Of a stretch of DNA of 64,000 nucleotides, positions 20,545-30,924 are shown piece after piece; the first letter of the stretch is position 1, and each line of letters opens with the position of its first letter. The stretch comes from Arvicola amphibius. Lineage: Eukaryota > Chordata > Mammalia > Rodentia > Cricetidae. The position numbers were made by a program, and so were the translations under genes. The DNA lies in assembly GCF_903992535.2 (NCBI RefSeq), contig NC_052056.1:90954443-91018442 (forward strand), written 5' to 3'. The notes under the pieces were generated by a model. The model was given only the letters and a program-made list of their open reading frames with translations, was not told where the DNA came from and did not search any database.

Positions 20545-21040
20545 AACAAACCAGAGGAGATGGCTCATTCAGTAAAATTCCTGCTTTGCAAACATAATAA
20601 CCTCAGTTTGGTCCTGGGGAGATTTACAGCATGAGAACTTGTATTCAGATTATGAGTACCCATGTAGAAGCTATATGCATGTGCACACATGTGTACCTAC
20701 CTGCACACACACATGCACGCACACACGCGCACACACGCATGCACACACACACACGCACGCACGTACACACACGCACACATGTACACACACGAATGCCAGG
20801 CATGGTGTTGCATGCTTGTAATTCATGTGCTGGGGAGGAGGGTACAGGGAGACACCTTGGATGGACTCTCTGACTAGCCCGCCTAGAACACTGGATGAGA
20901 GATTCTACCTCAAAAATGAGGTGGATGGTGACTGAGGGATGATAACCGAGTTTCCCCTTGGACTTCTATGTGTGTGTGGACCTGCACACATGTGAACAGG
21001 ACTGCACAAGTGCTCCTATACATACAAGCTGCACAAAAAG
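20545..21040 (+). mobile_element. B4/RSINE1-type SINE with internal CA-rich block
   Basis: Head: aggagatggctcattcagta, ctgctttgcaaacataataa. CA/CG-rich simple sequence runs at 20680-20790, then the B1-like middle (ccaggcatggtgttgcatgc, ggacctgcacacatgtg). Either one element with an expanded block or two pieces side by side. Confidence 0.65.
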
Positions 21041-21721
21041 TGTTAGTAGCTAAGGCAGAAGGCTAGTGCCTCTCATCTTTCACACAGGAAAGAGAGAAAA
21101 AGCCGATTCGTTCAGCAAAGTTGATCAAAACAGTGTTCTGGAAGTCTTTCCAGGTGAGCTGTGCCAACCTTCCTCTTGGGGGAGGGTCTTGTGGCTTTCG
21201 TCTTCCCATTGTTCTTCCATGATGCGGCGGGAAGTGTTTTCCCCCTGGACTTGTTTATACGTTGTGTGTTCTCACATGCTATTACATTCCCAACACAGGC
21301 ATTTCCATGCTATGCTGAACTCAAATCCTCTTTAAAAAATAATTCTAGATTGATTCCATACACAGTGTTGGATGAAGAGCATGTCTAAATACTGTCATGT
21401 GCTTTAGGTACAGGGGACAGAATGTTCAGCTGCATTTGATTGGACAGAACGCCTGAGCCATGCCACTTAATTAAAAGAGAAAATCGCCTCCAGCTTCTCA
21501 GCGGGGCTGTGTTTTTAGGTCATTTCTATATCATTCCCGTGACCTACTTTTCTTATTCAATGTGCATTTCACTGTGTGCATGTTAAGATCTGGGAGAGCA
21601 ATTTGTACTTAGTTTTCCTTTTGTCAAATTCCTTGCACATTGCCTAACCTTTCTTACTTTCCCAGGGCTTTGCTCATACAGTGAATTTTTATGAGAACAA
21701 AGTACTTAAAATAGTATTGAG
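21041..21721. other. No gene or repeat recognised
   Basis: Unique sequence with two overlapping short plus-strand frames and no recognisable domain. Confidence 0.6.
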
Positions 21722-21825
21722 TGACTTTTTTTAAAGATAAGGTCACATTATGTAGCCAAGGCTGTCCTGACACTCACGATTCTCTTGCCTCTGCCTCTCA
21801 AGGGCACCACCACCCCACTTCTTGA
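21722..21825 (-). mobile_element. B1 fragment, antisense
   Basis: agataaggtcacattatgta, gattctcttgcctctgcctc. Confidence 0.7.
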
Positions 21826-21835
21826 AGAACTATTT

Positions 21836-22060
21836 TTGTGTGGGTGCATGTTTGTGTGTATGTTTTCATGTATGTACATGTATGTGACACCTGTATATGC
21901 ATGTATGTATGCATGCATATATACTTATACACATATATACACATGTATATGTGTATATATGTGTGTGTATGTGTGTATGTGTAGTACAGAGAACAACCTT
22001 GGCTGCCATTTTTCTGGTGCTATCCATCTTGTTTTTTAAATGTTTATTGATTATTATTAA

Positions 22061-22092
<32 letters not shown>

Positions 22093-22330
22093 TGTATGAT
22101 GCGTATGTGTGTAGGGTTCAGAGGACAACTTTGAGTTCCAGGAATGGAACGTGGCTCCAAACTTGGACTTTTACCACTGAGTCATTTTGCAGGCTGCACC
22201 TTAGTTTTGGAGCCAGGGTTTCTCACTGTTTGGGAACATTATCAAGTAGGCTAGGCTGTCTGGCTGTCAGGGCCCATGGATCTGCCTGCCTCTGTTTCCC
22301 TGAAGCTGCGATTACAGATACACAGGATTT
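21836..22330 (-). mobile_element. B4/RSINE1-type SINE, antisense, interrupted by B3
   Basis: Left part is a TATG/TG-rich tail and agaacaaccttggctgccat; right part (22200-22330) is agccagggtttctcactgtt, aagtaggctaggctgtctgg, atggatctgcctgcctctgt. The middle is an antisense B3. Confidence 0.7.
22037..22198 (-). mobile_element. B3-type SINE, antisense, nested
   Basis: aatgtttattgattattatt with (GT)n at about 22062-22085, then ggttcagaggacaactttga and a short head (cactgagtcattttgcaggc). Confidence 0.6.
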
Positions 22331-22697
22331 GAACCCAAACTTTTCAGCCAGCCCTTTGATGAGCACAGAAGAACTCATGGAGTACCCATCGCCGATGACT
22401 TCAGAAGAGGCAGGGTTTGTGAGCTCTGGAGTGTATGGACCCTATATCTTCAAGAGGAACGATTCGGCAGCAGCAGCCACCCAGATAAGTATTTAGTAGT
22501 TGTTACCAGGATCCAGTTATGATCTCTTATGACTACCTGACATACAGTTTAGAAACAAGAATTCTTTCTAACAAGCAGCCGTGTTATATAGGTGTTCATG
22601 TTTGAGACCAATAAAGGCTTTGTTTTCATCTGGGTGAATGAACTGAAAATATTTCCGAGTGGCTTCAAAATAGCCATGAACTCCCGGAAGGGTCTTG
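22331..22697. other. No gene or repeat recognised
   Basis: Unique sequence. Confidence 0.55.
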
Positions 22698-23030
22698 GTG
22701 TATTAGCTACTTTTGTAAACTGTGGCCAATATATTCTAGAACAGCTAGAGAGAATAAAGATTTATTTTGGCTCACGATTTCGAGGCTATCACTCACTATG
22801 GTGGAGAAGGTCTGATGGTGTGGACCGGTTTATATGATGACAGCAGGAAACAGAGAAACAGAATATAGGAAGTAGCCAAAGCAAGACAGGTTGCCCATGG
22901 ATATGACTGCCCCCCTTGCCCATGACCTAATTCCTCCAAAAAAGCCGACCTCCTATTTCACCGTCTCCAATAAACCCATCATATTGTAATTCCATCAAAG
23001 GATTCATTCACTGGTTGGGCCAAAGCTTGT
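22698..23030 (-). mobile_element. MaLR-type LTR, antisense
   Basis: tgtattagctacttttgtaa, aataaagatttattttggct, tggtggagaaggtctgatgg, attccatcaaaggattcatt. Resembles an older MT/MLT-type LTR. Confidence 0.7.
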
Positions 23031-23051
23031 AGTATATCCTGATCACAGAAA

Positions 23052-23555
23052 TATCCAGAGGTTTTTTTTTTCCCTCATTTTTTTATTAAAAATTTCCATC
23101 TCCTCCCCTCTTCCTCCCCCTTCCCTCCCCTCCCTTCCACCCATACCCCCACTCCCTCCCTCTCCAAGCCAAAGAGCCATCAGGGCTCCCTTCACTATGT
23201 TAAGTCCAAGGTCCTCCCAACTCCCCCTAAGTCCAGGAAGGTGAGCAACCAAACTGACAAGGCTCACAGTGAGCCCGTCCATGCTGTAGAGTTCAAGCTC
23301 ATCGCCATTGTCCTTGGTTTCTCAGTCCTCCTCCACCATCAGCCACATTCAGAGAGTCCGGTTTGGTTCCCTGTTCCATCAGTCCCATTCCAACTGGACT
23401 TGGTGGTCTTCCATTAGATCTGTCACACCGTCTCAATGGGTAAACGCACCCCTCATGGTCCTGACTTCCTTGCTCATGATCTCCCTCCTTTTGCTCCTCA
23501 TCAGGACCTTGGGAGCTCAGTCCGGTGCTCCTATGTGGGGTATCCAGAGGTTTTT
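23052..23555 (-). mobile_element. 5'-truncated L1 3' end, antisense, with 15-bp target duplication
   Basis: The element spans 23067-23540. On the plus strand it opens with the T-tract of the poly(A) tail and continues through ccaagccaaagagccatcag, ctcacagtgagcccgtccat and agctcagtccggtgctccta, an L1 3'UTR of a type I associate with cricetids. The repeat tatccagaggttttt at 23052-23066 and 23541-23555 flanks it exactly. No ORF2 is left. Confidence 0.9.
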
Positions 23556-23861
23556 AATTCTAAATGTTTCCCAAGCCGATTTCAAGTTGGCAGTAAAGAC
23601 CCTTGAAGTATAGGCTTCTTGAACACGCTAGATGCTCTAAGTTAATAGTTATGTACATTGTTTTTGGGTAAGAGAGCAATATGGCTTCAACCCATAGGAA
23701 GGCAGGTTAGAACACTCCCATCCCAGATAGTATTACCTTTCTCTCTTTTAACTCTACAGCCTTGGTGGTGATATTGGGGTCTGGGAGCTCAGTGTAGGAA
23801 GCTGATTACTGAATTAAAAATAACTCAGTGGGGTAGCCAGGTCAACTGATGCTTGCAAAAA
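23556..23861. other. No gene or repeat recognised
   Basis: Unique sequence between L1 and array A4. Confidence 0.55.
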
Positions 23862-24105
23862 GAGAACTCTAGCACTGAGCCACACCCCAGCCCCTCACTG
23901 GGGGATTCTAGGCAGGGGCTCTACCACTGAGCCACACCCCAGCCCCTCACTGGGGGATTCTAGGCAGGTACTCTACCACTGAGCCACACTTTAAACCCCT
24001 CACAGTGGGGATGTTAGGCAAGCTCTCCACTGCTGAGCCATGCTCTCAGCCCTTCACTGATGGATTCTAGCCAGGACTCTACCACTGAGCTATACACATA
24101 ACCCC
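23862..24105 (-). repeat. 52-bp ID-derived tandem array, locus A4
   Basis: About five units. The two at 23880-23985 are close to the shared consensus (gattctaggcaggggctcta, ccactgagccacacccc); those on the right are diverged. No B-box unit at the minus-strand 3' end. Confidence 0.93.
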
Positions 24106-24415
24106 TAAGTTTATTTATTTTTAGCAATGTGATTACTTATTTAATTTTCAAAATATTATATGTCCTTACATCATTCTCCTATTCCTGCCCTCCCTCCAAA
24201 TCACCCCATGTACCCATCCTTGCTCTCTTTTAAATTTATAACCTTCTTGTTTAATAATTGTTGCATATATATGTATGTATATATACTATATGTATATATA
24301 TATTCATAAGTGCACAAATATATGTATGTATATATACTATATGTGTATATATATATTCATAAGTGCACAAATGCAACCTGCTTAGTCTGTATAATGCTAC
24401 TTGTATATCATTTAA
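24106..24415 (-). mobile_element. L1 3'UTR fragment, antisense, with a local duplication
   Basis: ccctccctccaaatcacccc, gcaacctgcttagtctgtat and aatgctacttgtatatcatt match a rodent L1 3'UTR read backwards. Within it 24265-24372 holds two copies of a 51-53 bp TATG-rich block. Confidence 0.6.
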
Positions 24416-24429
24416 AAATGTCTCTAACC

Positions 24430-24860
24430 TTTCTGATACTCTGCCATTGAAAGGTGGGAGCCCACGTCTCTTCCTCTTGCATCTGGGTGGGTCTAGTGGA
24501 TGTCCCAGTTAATAGAACATGGCAGATGTGATGCCGAGCTGTTACTGGAGCTAAGTCATCAAAGCCACCAGCTTGTGCCTTGGGACACTTATTCTGGAAG
24601 ACACTATCTTTGCATAAGAGTCCTGACCACCCTGAAGAGGCCGTGGGCTCAGACTCCGTTGTGCAGCCAGCTGTCAGAAGCGTTAAGTGCCAGCCGTCTG
24701 TGTGAGCCATGGCGGACAGCCAGGCCACTTGAGTTCTCATGTGATCACAATACTTGTGGTGACATCTGACTGCCACTCTGTGAGAGGCTCCAATTCAGAA
24801 CTGTCGAGCTAAGCCTAACCCAGATTCCTGACTCACAAAATTACTAGTCAAATACAATAA
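24430..24860 (+). mobile_element. MLT1-like MaLR LTR (ancient)
   Basis: aatagaacatggcagatgtg, tgatgccgagctgttactgg, tttgcataagagtcctgacc, gagccatggcggacagccag, cccagattcctgactcacaa. The order of landmarks follows mammalian MLT1 LTRs. Confidence 0.65.
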
Positions 24861-25610
24861 TTGTTAAGTATTTTGGGGGGGGGGGAGGAGGTACTTTTTA
24901 AATGCACTGTTATCAGAAGAGTAACACTGGCCTTCAAGAAATGTGTTGATTCTTTTGTTTTTATGTGCTTATTTTGGCATTTAGTCACTGCACAAAATGG
25001 CCAGTTTTATTATCACATTTTCATGCATGCGTGTCAAGTGCACCGTGCAGTCTTCTTTTTCGGGGAGTGGTTCTCATTTTTTGGGGTCCCTTTGAGTTTC
25101 ATCAGTCACTGAAGGACCAATTAACGCCTTCAAAGATGTATAGGATTTTGGTAATGCACGTTGGACCCAGCTCTCTCACTGTGTGAGGGAGTTGCAATGA
25201 AAGAAACACCCGAACCATTTGGATGTTGCTGTTTGTGTTTGGGAGAGAGTGTTGTCTGTTTGGAGACCTGGGGAGGTTCTGTTCTCCATCAAACAGCAGA
25301 GGGGCACTGGGTCACTGTGTGGGTAGCATCCATAGAGGCACAGAGGGGAACTGTGAGGCCTAGGAAGGCTTTGAGACTCCTTTGAAAGGCCAAGGCCAAA
25401 TTCTACAAGCTTTAGGTACCAGGGTTGGTCTTGGGAGTCTGCACATTTCTAAGTTCTGGAGCCCAGCTCTGTCTGACTGTCTGGAGCCACCCTTAGTCAC
25501 TGCTAACATGGTCAATACATCTTGGGACATCTGTCAGGGAGGCTGAGGATGGTGAGACTCCCCTGCCTTGACCTGATTCAGCAGCAGAGGAGCTCTTGAG
25601 ACGGGGTGTG
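24861..25610. other. No gene or repeat recognised; G-run
   Basis: A G-run lies at 24876-24886. The rest is unique, with two overlapping short frames near 24861-25186. Confidence 0.55.
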
Positions 25611-25611
25611 G

Positions 25612-26165
25612 AGCGGCTCCAAAGACAGCGTGTAGATCTCAAATGTTTCTCAAAGGTTTATGTGGAGAGGTTTGATCGCCAGAACAGCAGTGTGAGAGGT
25701 GGAGCTCGAGAGACGTGATTGGAGCACGAAAGGTTGTCATATTGTTAATGGATGATTTATACTGATGGATTCATAATCTGGTGAGTTTGGGGGAAGGTGA
25801 TGGGCAAACTCAGGAGGGGAGACATAGTTGAAAGGGCAGATATGTGGCAGCATCTTACTCTAGCTATGGCCGCTGATTTTTCTTCTCTTCCCTCCTTCCC
25901 TTCCTTCCTGCTCGTCCTTTTTTAAATTTTCTCTTCCTCTCCTCCCTCCTCCTCTTTCTTCTCTTATTTCCTCCTCCCTCCCCTTCTCTCCTTCCAGTCC
26001 ACCATTAGGTGAGGCGCTACCTGTTCCCTGCACTCCCACCCTTAGACTCTACCTCATCATAGACCCAGGAGCAAGGGAGCCAAATGACTCTGTAGTGGTC
26101 AAAAATAAGTAAACCTGCCCCTTATGGTGATGTTTCCAGTCATTTTGTCACAGCCTAATCCTCAT
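25612..26165 (+). mobile_element. MaLR-like LTR (diverged) with internal pyrimidine tract
   Basis: caaaggtttatgtggagagg, agaacagcagtgtgagaggt, ggagctcgagagacgtgatt, and near the end gtcattttgtcacagcctaa. A CT-rich stretch occupies about 25875-25995. Confidence 0.5.
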
Positions 26166-26376
26166 TGTGACTGAGGGACTCCCTGCTGTGTTCACAGTGG
26201 GACTCTTATGTCTGTTTCCCAAGCACACCCCTCAGCCATCGTGCCCTTGGGGAAGTGCTGGGAGAGGGTGGTAATGGGGCACAGCTCAGAGAGATTTTTT
26301 TGTCCCCCTTTGACTGGAAGTCACCCTGTTATGTGCCACAAATTTGTCTCTTAAGGCACTAAAGACTTCCAGGTGT

Positions 26377-26379
<3 letters not shown>

Positions 26380-26417
<38 letters not shown>

Positions 26418-26472
26418 TCCTGTGTGTACATGCCTGTTGAGTGTTGGGGGCAGCAGCAGTCCTCCAATGCTC

Positions 26473-26515
<43 letters not shown>

Positions 26516-26682
26516 TGTGTGTGATCCTGCGTGTACGTGCACATAGGCTGGAGGAGGGCATTAGATGTTCTGACCTATCTCACTCCATATTTTCCCATTG
26601 ATACAGGGCCTGCCACTGAACCTGGAGCCAGCAATTTCCAAGTTTTCCTGTCTCCAACTGGCATGGCGCTGCGGTTACAGTC
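26380..26682 (-). mobile_element. B4-type SINE, antisense, with two (TG)n tracts
   Basis: (TG)n at 26380-26416 and again at 26475-26514. Each is followed by gatcctg(t/c)gtgtac, so the tail region looks duplicated. The body runs to tggcgctgcggttacagtcc. Confidence 0.55.
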
Positions 26683-26689
26683 CAGTTTT

Positions 26690-27020
26690 TTAAATTAAAT
26701 TTTATTTATTTATTTCACATCCCGACTGCAGTTTCCCCTGCTCCCCACATCCCCTCCTCTGGTTTCTATTCAGAAAAGGGCAGGCCTCCCAGGGACGTCG
26801 AAACATGGCATATCGCGGTGTAGTAAGACTAAGCACCTCACCTTGTATTGAGGATGTGACATGACCTGAGAAGTAGGGTCCCTAAAGTCAGCGAGAGAGT
26901 GAGAGACAGCCCCTGCTCCCACTGGTAGGAGTCCCACAAGTAGATGAAGCTACACAGGTATCAGATGTAGGAAAAGGGCCCAGGTCAGGCCCATGCAGGT
27001 ACAGCCAGCTCTGTTTTACA
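26690..27020 (-). mobile_element. L1 (Lx-type) 3'UTR, antisense
   Basis: ttatttcacatcccgactgc, agggcaggcctcccagggac, aagactaagcacctcacctt, gagacagcccctgctcccac, taggagtcccacaagtagat, aggcccatgcaggtacagcc. A long ordered match to the older rodent L1 3'UTR. Confidence 0.85.
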
Positions 27021-27029
27021 GGGGCACCA

Positions 27030-27102
27030 AGGATCTGAATTCCGGTCCAATTCTGGTCCCCATACTTGCAGAGCAATCACCCTTGCTCATTGCCTCATCT
27101 CC
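27030..27102 (-). mobile_element. B4/tRNA-SINE end, antisense
   Basis: ggatctgaattccggtccaa, cccatacttgcagagcaatc, cattgcctcatctcccca. Confidence 0.5.
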
Positions 27103-27286
27103 CCACACGCCTCCACAATGCGTTTTCAATTGTCGGAGACTGGAACAATAGCTTTGAAATAGGTGCCTTGAGAATTTTACTCCGTTCTGTTTCTCCACCT
27201 TAGCAGGACAAGCTGCCAAGTAGGTGGAGGGACAAATGAAGGGGAGAGATGCCCAGGAAAAGTTTAGGCTCACTCCTTGACCGGAG

Positions 27287-27540
27287 GTGTGTGTGTGTGT
27301 GTGTGCATTCTTACATACATTCAACTACACATCTATCTATCTATCTATCTATCTATCTATGGTTGTCTATGTATGTATCCGTGTGTCAGTCTGTATACGT
27401 GCATGTCTGTCTTAGTGTATATGTGTGTTTGTATGTATCTGTACACATGTGTATTTGTGTCTGTCTATATGTGTGCGTATGTGTATGTATCTATGTGTCT
27501 GTTTGTGCATTTATGTGTGTGTGTATATCTACATATGCTC
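27287..27540. repeat. (GT)n, (TCTA)n and TATG-rich sequence
   Basis: (GT)n to 27304, (TCTA)7-8 at about 27331-27361, then irregular TG/TATG sequence. Overlapping cysteine/valine-rich frames here are repeat products. Confidence 0.9.
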
Positions 27541-27629
27541 AGCATGTTTCTCACTATGGCACTGAGGAAGAACTCATGGACTATCAGATAATGGGTATTT
27601 TCTTCTCTAAAATGAATCTTGAAGAAATT

Positions 27630-27785
27630 TTTTTTTTTTGGTTTTTCGAGACAGGGTTTCTCTGTGGCTTTGGAGCCTGTCCTGGAACTAGCTCTGTAGA
27701 CCAGGCTGGTCTCGAACTCACAGAGATCTGCCTGCCTCTGCCTCCCGAGTGCTGGGATTAAAGGCGTGCGCCACCATCACCTGGC
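27630..27785 (-). mobile_element. B1 SINE, antisense, full length, low divergence
   Basis: gtttttcgagacagggtttc, ggctttggagcctgtcctgg, ggtctcgaactcacagagat, gggattaaaggcgtgcgcca. Flanked by tgaagaaa on both sides (before the T-tract and after ctggc), the likely target duplication. Confidence 0.97.
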
Positions 27786-27794
27786 TGAAGAAAA

Positions 27795-28150
27795 TGTTTT
27801 TAAAAATGAACCTGCGTTGAAGTCTCTGTAAAGTGCTTGCCGTGTGAGTATAACTGAAGTTTAAATCCCTTAGCATCCACTTAAAAATTTTGGCATAGAG
27901 GCACATGTCTGTACACACATGTCTGTATCTCCAGGGCTGGGAAGCCCAAGATGGATACATTCCCGGGCATGGAGGCCATCCACTCTGTTTGAATCAATAA
28001 GCTCCATTATCAGCGAGAGACCCTATCTCAATAAATAATGTTTCGGCAACTGAGAAAGACACCTGATGCTGACCTCTGACTTCCATATGCGCATGCATGC
28101 ACACGTACATCATATACTCACATGAACACACACGTACAGATGTTAAAATA
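27795..28150 (+). mobile_element. B4/RSINE1-type SINE
   Basis: taaagtgcttgccgtgtgag, gaggcacatgtctgtacaca, cagcgagagaccctatctca, aagacacctgatgctgacct, atgcgcatgcatgcacacgt: long composite SINE with the typical distal segment. Confidence 0.8.
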
Positions 28151-28333
28151 GAAAGGAGGAGCTAAGCAGATGACTATGTTGTGAATTGGGTTCTGGAATA
28201 TGTCTGCCTGATTTGAATCTTGACTTTCTTCCATTGTTAGCCGAGTGACTTATGACTTTTGTTGTTGTTGTTTTTGTTATGGTAAATTATTTAACCTCCT
28301 GAGAGCCCGATTTCTTGCTGTCTTTATGTTTAA
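28151..28333. other. Unassigned, with (GTT)n
   Basis: Short unique stretch with (GTT)n near 28260-28276. Confidence 0.5.
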
Positions 28334-28461
28334 TTTTGGAAGTGGGTTATTTGAGACTGGCCTTGCTGTGCACTTCAGGCTAGCCTGGAATTCATGATCC
28401 TTCTTCTGCTTCCGTCTTCCAAACGCTGGGATGACAGGCCTGAGCCTCCACGCTTGGCAGG
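28334..28461 (-). mobile_element. B1 SINE, antisense (diverged)
   Basis: tatttgagactggccttgct, aggctagcctggaattcatg, aacgctgggatgacaggcct. Confidence 0.7.
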
Positions 28462-28805
28462 TTTGTCATTTTAAAGGTCAGATTAATCATTGTATTTCCA
28501 ACAGAGGGTGACTGTGAGGCGGAGGGAGCTAATCTACGGAAAGCACCTGTACCATCCAGAAGAGTTGGAAGTCTGCACTCTTACTAGGATGCATCTGTTT
28601 CTCTAATAGCCTCTCAGTATCTGGTTCTAGACCCGTGGCCCTTCTGCCCACATCTTGGCTGAACTTATGCCCACTCAGCTTCCCTCTCCTTTGGAGAAAA
28701 CACCATTGCCCTGCCCTGTGGGTGTTAGTGGTTAGGAAACAATGTGTCTTGTTGTCCTTGCTCCCAGCCACTGTTCCACATGTGAGACTAATTGTCTTCT
28801 TCTAG
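28462..28805. other. No gene or repeat recognised
   Basis: Unique sequence. Confidence 0.55.
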
Positions 28806-28962
28806 CCATTTTTTTTTTTTTTCTGAAACAAAGCCCTGTTATGCAGTCCAAGTTGGCTTGATATTCACTGTGTAGCCCAGGCTGGCTTTGGATTTGCTAC
28901 TTTTTGCCTCTGCATTATAAAGGCTGGGATTTCAGGTCTGAGCTATCATGACATGCTAGCCT
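28806..28962 (-). mobile_element. B1 SINE, antisense (diverged)
   Basis: T-tract, ctgaaacaaagccctgttat, tgtgtagcccaggctggctt, aaggctgggatttcaggtct. Confidence 0.75.
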
Positions 28963-29109
28963 GGTGTTTTGAATGCCTGTCTTTCCCTGGTTTAATTCTA
29001 GGTAGGGATTTCTACAAAGATTACCAGACAAGAATGCTCCTTCTCTAAAAGAATAAAGACATTTTCTTCTAAAGTGAAGAATCCATTTCATTTTATGATG
29101 TCCTTAAGT

Positions 29110-29475
29110 TTATTGTCTGTGATACTTAAACTTATTGTCAACCTGACTGGATTTGGAGTCACCCGGGAGACACACCTTGTGTGTGCCTTTGAGTGAGTTT
29201 CTAAATTAAGGTGGGATGATTCTCCCCTAACGAGGGGCAGCACCATCCTCTCAGATGGGCTCCTGGACTGAATTAAAAGGAGAAAGCGAACTCAGGGCCT
29301 GCCTTTATGTCTCTCTGCTTGCTGATTGTGGGTACAATGTAACCAGTGGCCTCACACTCCGACCCTCCCCACTCTAAGTTGCTGTTCATCAAATTTGAAG
29401 CCAGAATTGACCTTTCCTTCTTTAGGTTGCTTTAGTCAGATATTTCGTCACAGCAGCCAGGAGAGTGAAGAATAC
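29110..29475 (+). mobile_element. ERVL-class LTR (MT2-like)
   Basis: cttattgtcaacctgactgg, atttggagtcacccgggaga, aggggcagcaccatcctctc, ggactgaattaaaaggagaa, and the end agatatttcgtcacagcagc. Confidence 0.85.
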
Positions 29476-29526
29476 ACAGCCTATCTGAAAAACTGCAAAT
29501 GCCAAACGGAGTCATGGAGCAGAAAG

Positions 29527-29660
29527 GGCGTGTGTGTGAGTGTGTGTGTGTGTAACAGAGAGAGACACAGAGAGACAGAGACAGAGACAGCTTCAGATAG
29601 ACAGATGAGACAAAAAGACAGACAGACAGACACACACACACACACACACACACACACATC
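29527..29660. repeat. Compound (GT)n/(GA)n/(GACA)n/(CA)n
   Basis: GT at about 29529-29552, GA/CAGA-rich to 29590, GACA at about 29615-29632, CA at about 29631-29659. Opposite-strand frames are repeat products. Confidence 0.95.
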
Positions 29661-30145
29661 CTGAGACACTCTGCGCGTGATGTATCTTTGTCTGTCTTCT
29701 CCCTCATGAAGTCCAAGATTATAGTTGAACTCTGCCAGTTCATTCATTATTTAATCCTTTAATTGATGACTGCGGTAGGATGATGACAACAGCTTCGCCT
29801 TGGCAGGGAGGCAAATTCCATTTATGTGTTGATTACTGTTGCGCAATTTCTCTAGGGGTGAGCAAGTGATGGGAGGCCACCCATGCTTCGTGGTTCAGAA
29901 TGTCATAAATAACAATGAATCCACTCAGATAACTGGCTTTAGTCAACATGAAGGACCCCATTGGGCAGGAGAGGGTGGGGATGGGATGCAGGAGGGAATG
30001 GAGTTCTCTATTCCCTTGGTTTACTTTGACTGGTTTTCCGTGATGATAAATGGTCAAGAGGGTTGGGACATCTCTTCATGTCTATGGTTTTTACTGAAAC
30101 CAGTCCCTCCTCCTTTGACCTGTTAATCTTATATTATTCTGGGGC
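29661..30145. other. No gene or repeat recognised
   Basis: Unique sequence with facing short frames at 29833-30126 and no domain match. Confidence 0.6.
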
Positions 30146-30247
30146 TTTATTTCTCTTCTTTCCCTTCCCTTCCCTTTTCTCTTCTTTCCCTCTCTGTCCC
30201 TTCGCCTTCCCTTACCTCCCCTTCTTCCTGACCTTCCTTCTCTTTCT
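30146..30247. repeat. Pyrimidine-rich tract
   Basis: TTCCC/CTTCC-rich sequence directly left of array A5. Confidence 0.85.
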
Positions 30248-30615
30248 ACAGTACTGGACATGGAACCCAGGATTTTGTACAATAGGAAAGCACTCTACCC
30301 CTGAGCTACGTGCCCAGTTCCTCTCCTCCTCTCTGTTCTGTTCCGGGTGGAACTCAGGATTTTGTGCATTCCTGTATTCCAGGGAAACACTCTACCACTC
30401 AGCTACTTTACTCGAGTATTCTAGGCAGGTGCTCTACCACTAAGCTATGTCCTCAACCCCTCACTGGGGTTTCTAGGAAGATATTGTACTGCTGAGCCAC
30501 GCCCACAACTCCTCACTGGGGGATTGCTGGTAGGTGCTCTATGGCTGAGCCTTGCTCCCAGACCCTCACTGGGGGACTCTAGGCAAGCTACTGCTGAACC
30601 ACCTCTTGAGCTTGG
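30248..30615 (-). repeat. 52-bp ID-derived array, locus A5, with two B-box-containing units
   Basis: On the minus strand four deleted-type units (right side, e.g. gtattctaggcaggtgctct, ccctcactgggggactctag) lead into two longer ID-like units at 30249-30318 and 30336-30410. The plus strand of the longer ones reads acatggaacccaggattttg and ggtggaactcaggattttgt, keeping the B-box region. Confidence 0.88.
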
Positions 30616-30924
30616 GTATTTCTTGAATATCCACGTTAAACTATTGAAACTTCCATTGTCTAAACTATGGTAACTTTCTTGAAGTTAGGGATTATTGCAT
30701 AATATAGGAGGAGGATTGATCTTTAGTTAAAAAAAGGAAGTGAACATTTTTTAAACAACTATTATGTCCCATGACCTGTGCTTGTAGTGTTCATATTCAT
30801 TTAGCAAGATCTGAAAGTGGGATGTGTGTTAACTAAATAATCAGGAGGTTACTGGCCTAGGGCTATCTCTGTACTTCAAGTTCAACTTAGTACATAAACA
30901 GGTCAAAGCCCAATTCAGGAGCTT
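30616..30924. other. No gene or repeat recognised
   Basis: AT-rich unique sequence. Confidence 0.55.

Noticed and set aside
21897..22496. 199-codon plus-strand frame, the longest in the window
   Set aside because: It covers a TG-rich tail, nested B3 and B4 SINEs; only the last ~50 codons are unique and show no domain.
26286..26601. His/Thr-rich and Cys/Val-rich frames
   Set aside because: Products of (TG)n/(CA)n; same for frames at 868-1177, 8334-8709, 20631-20877, 27249-27591 and 58188-59159.
27249..27761. 170-codon plus-strand frame
   Set aside because: It runs through (GT)n, (TCTA)n and the antisense young B1.
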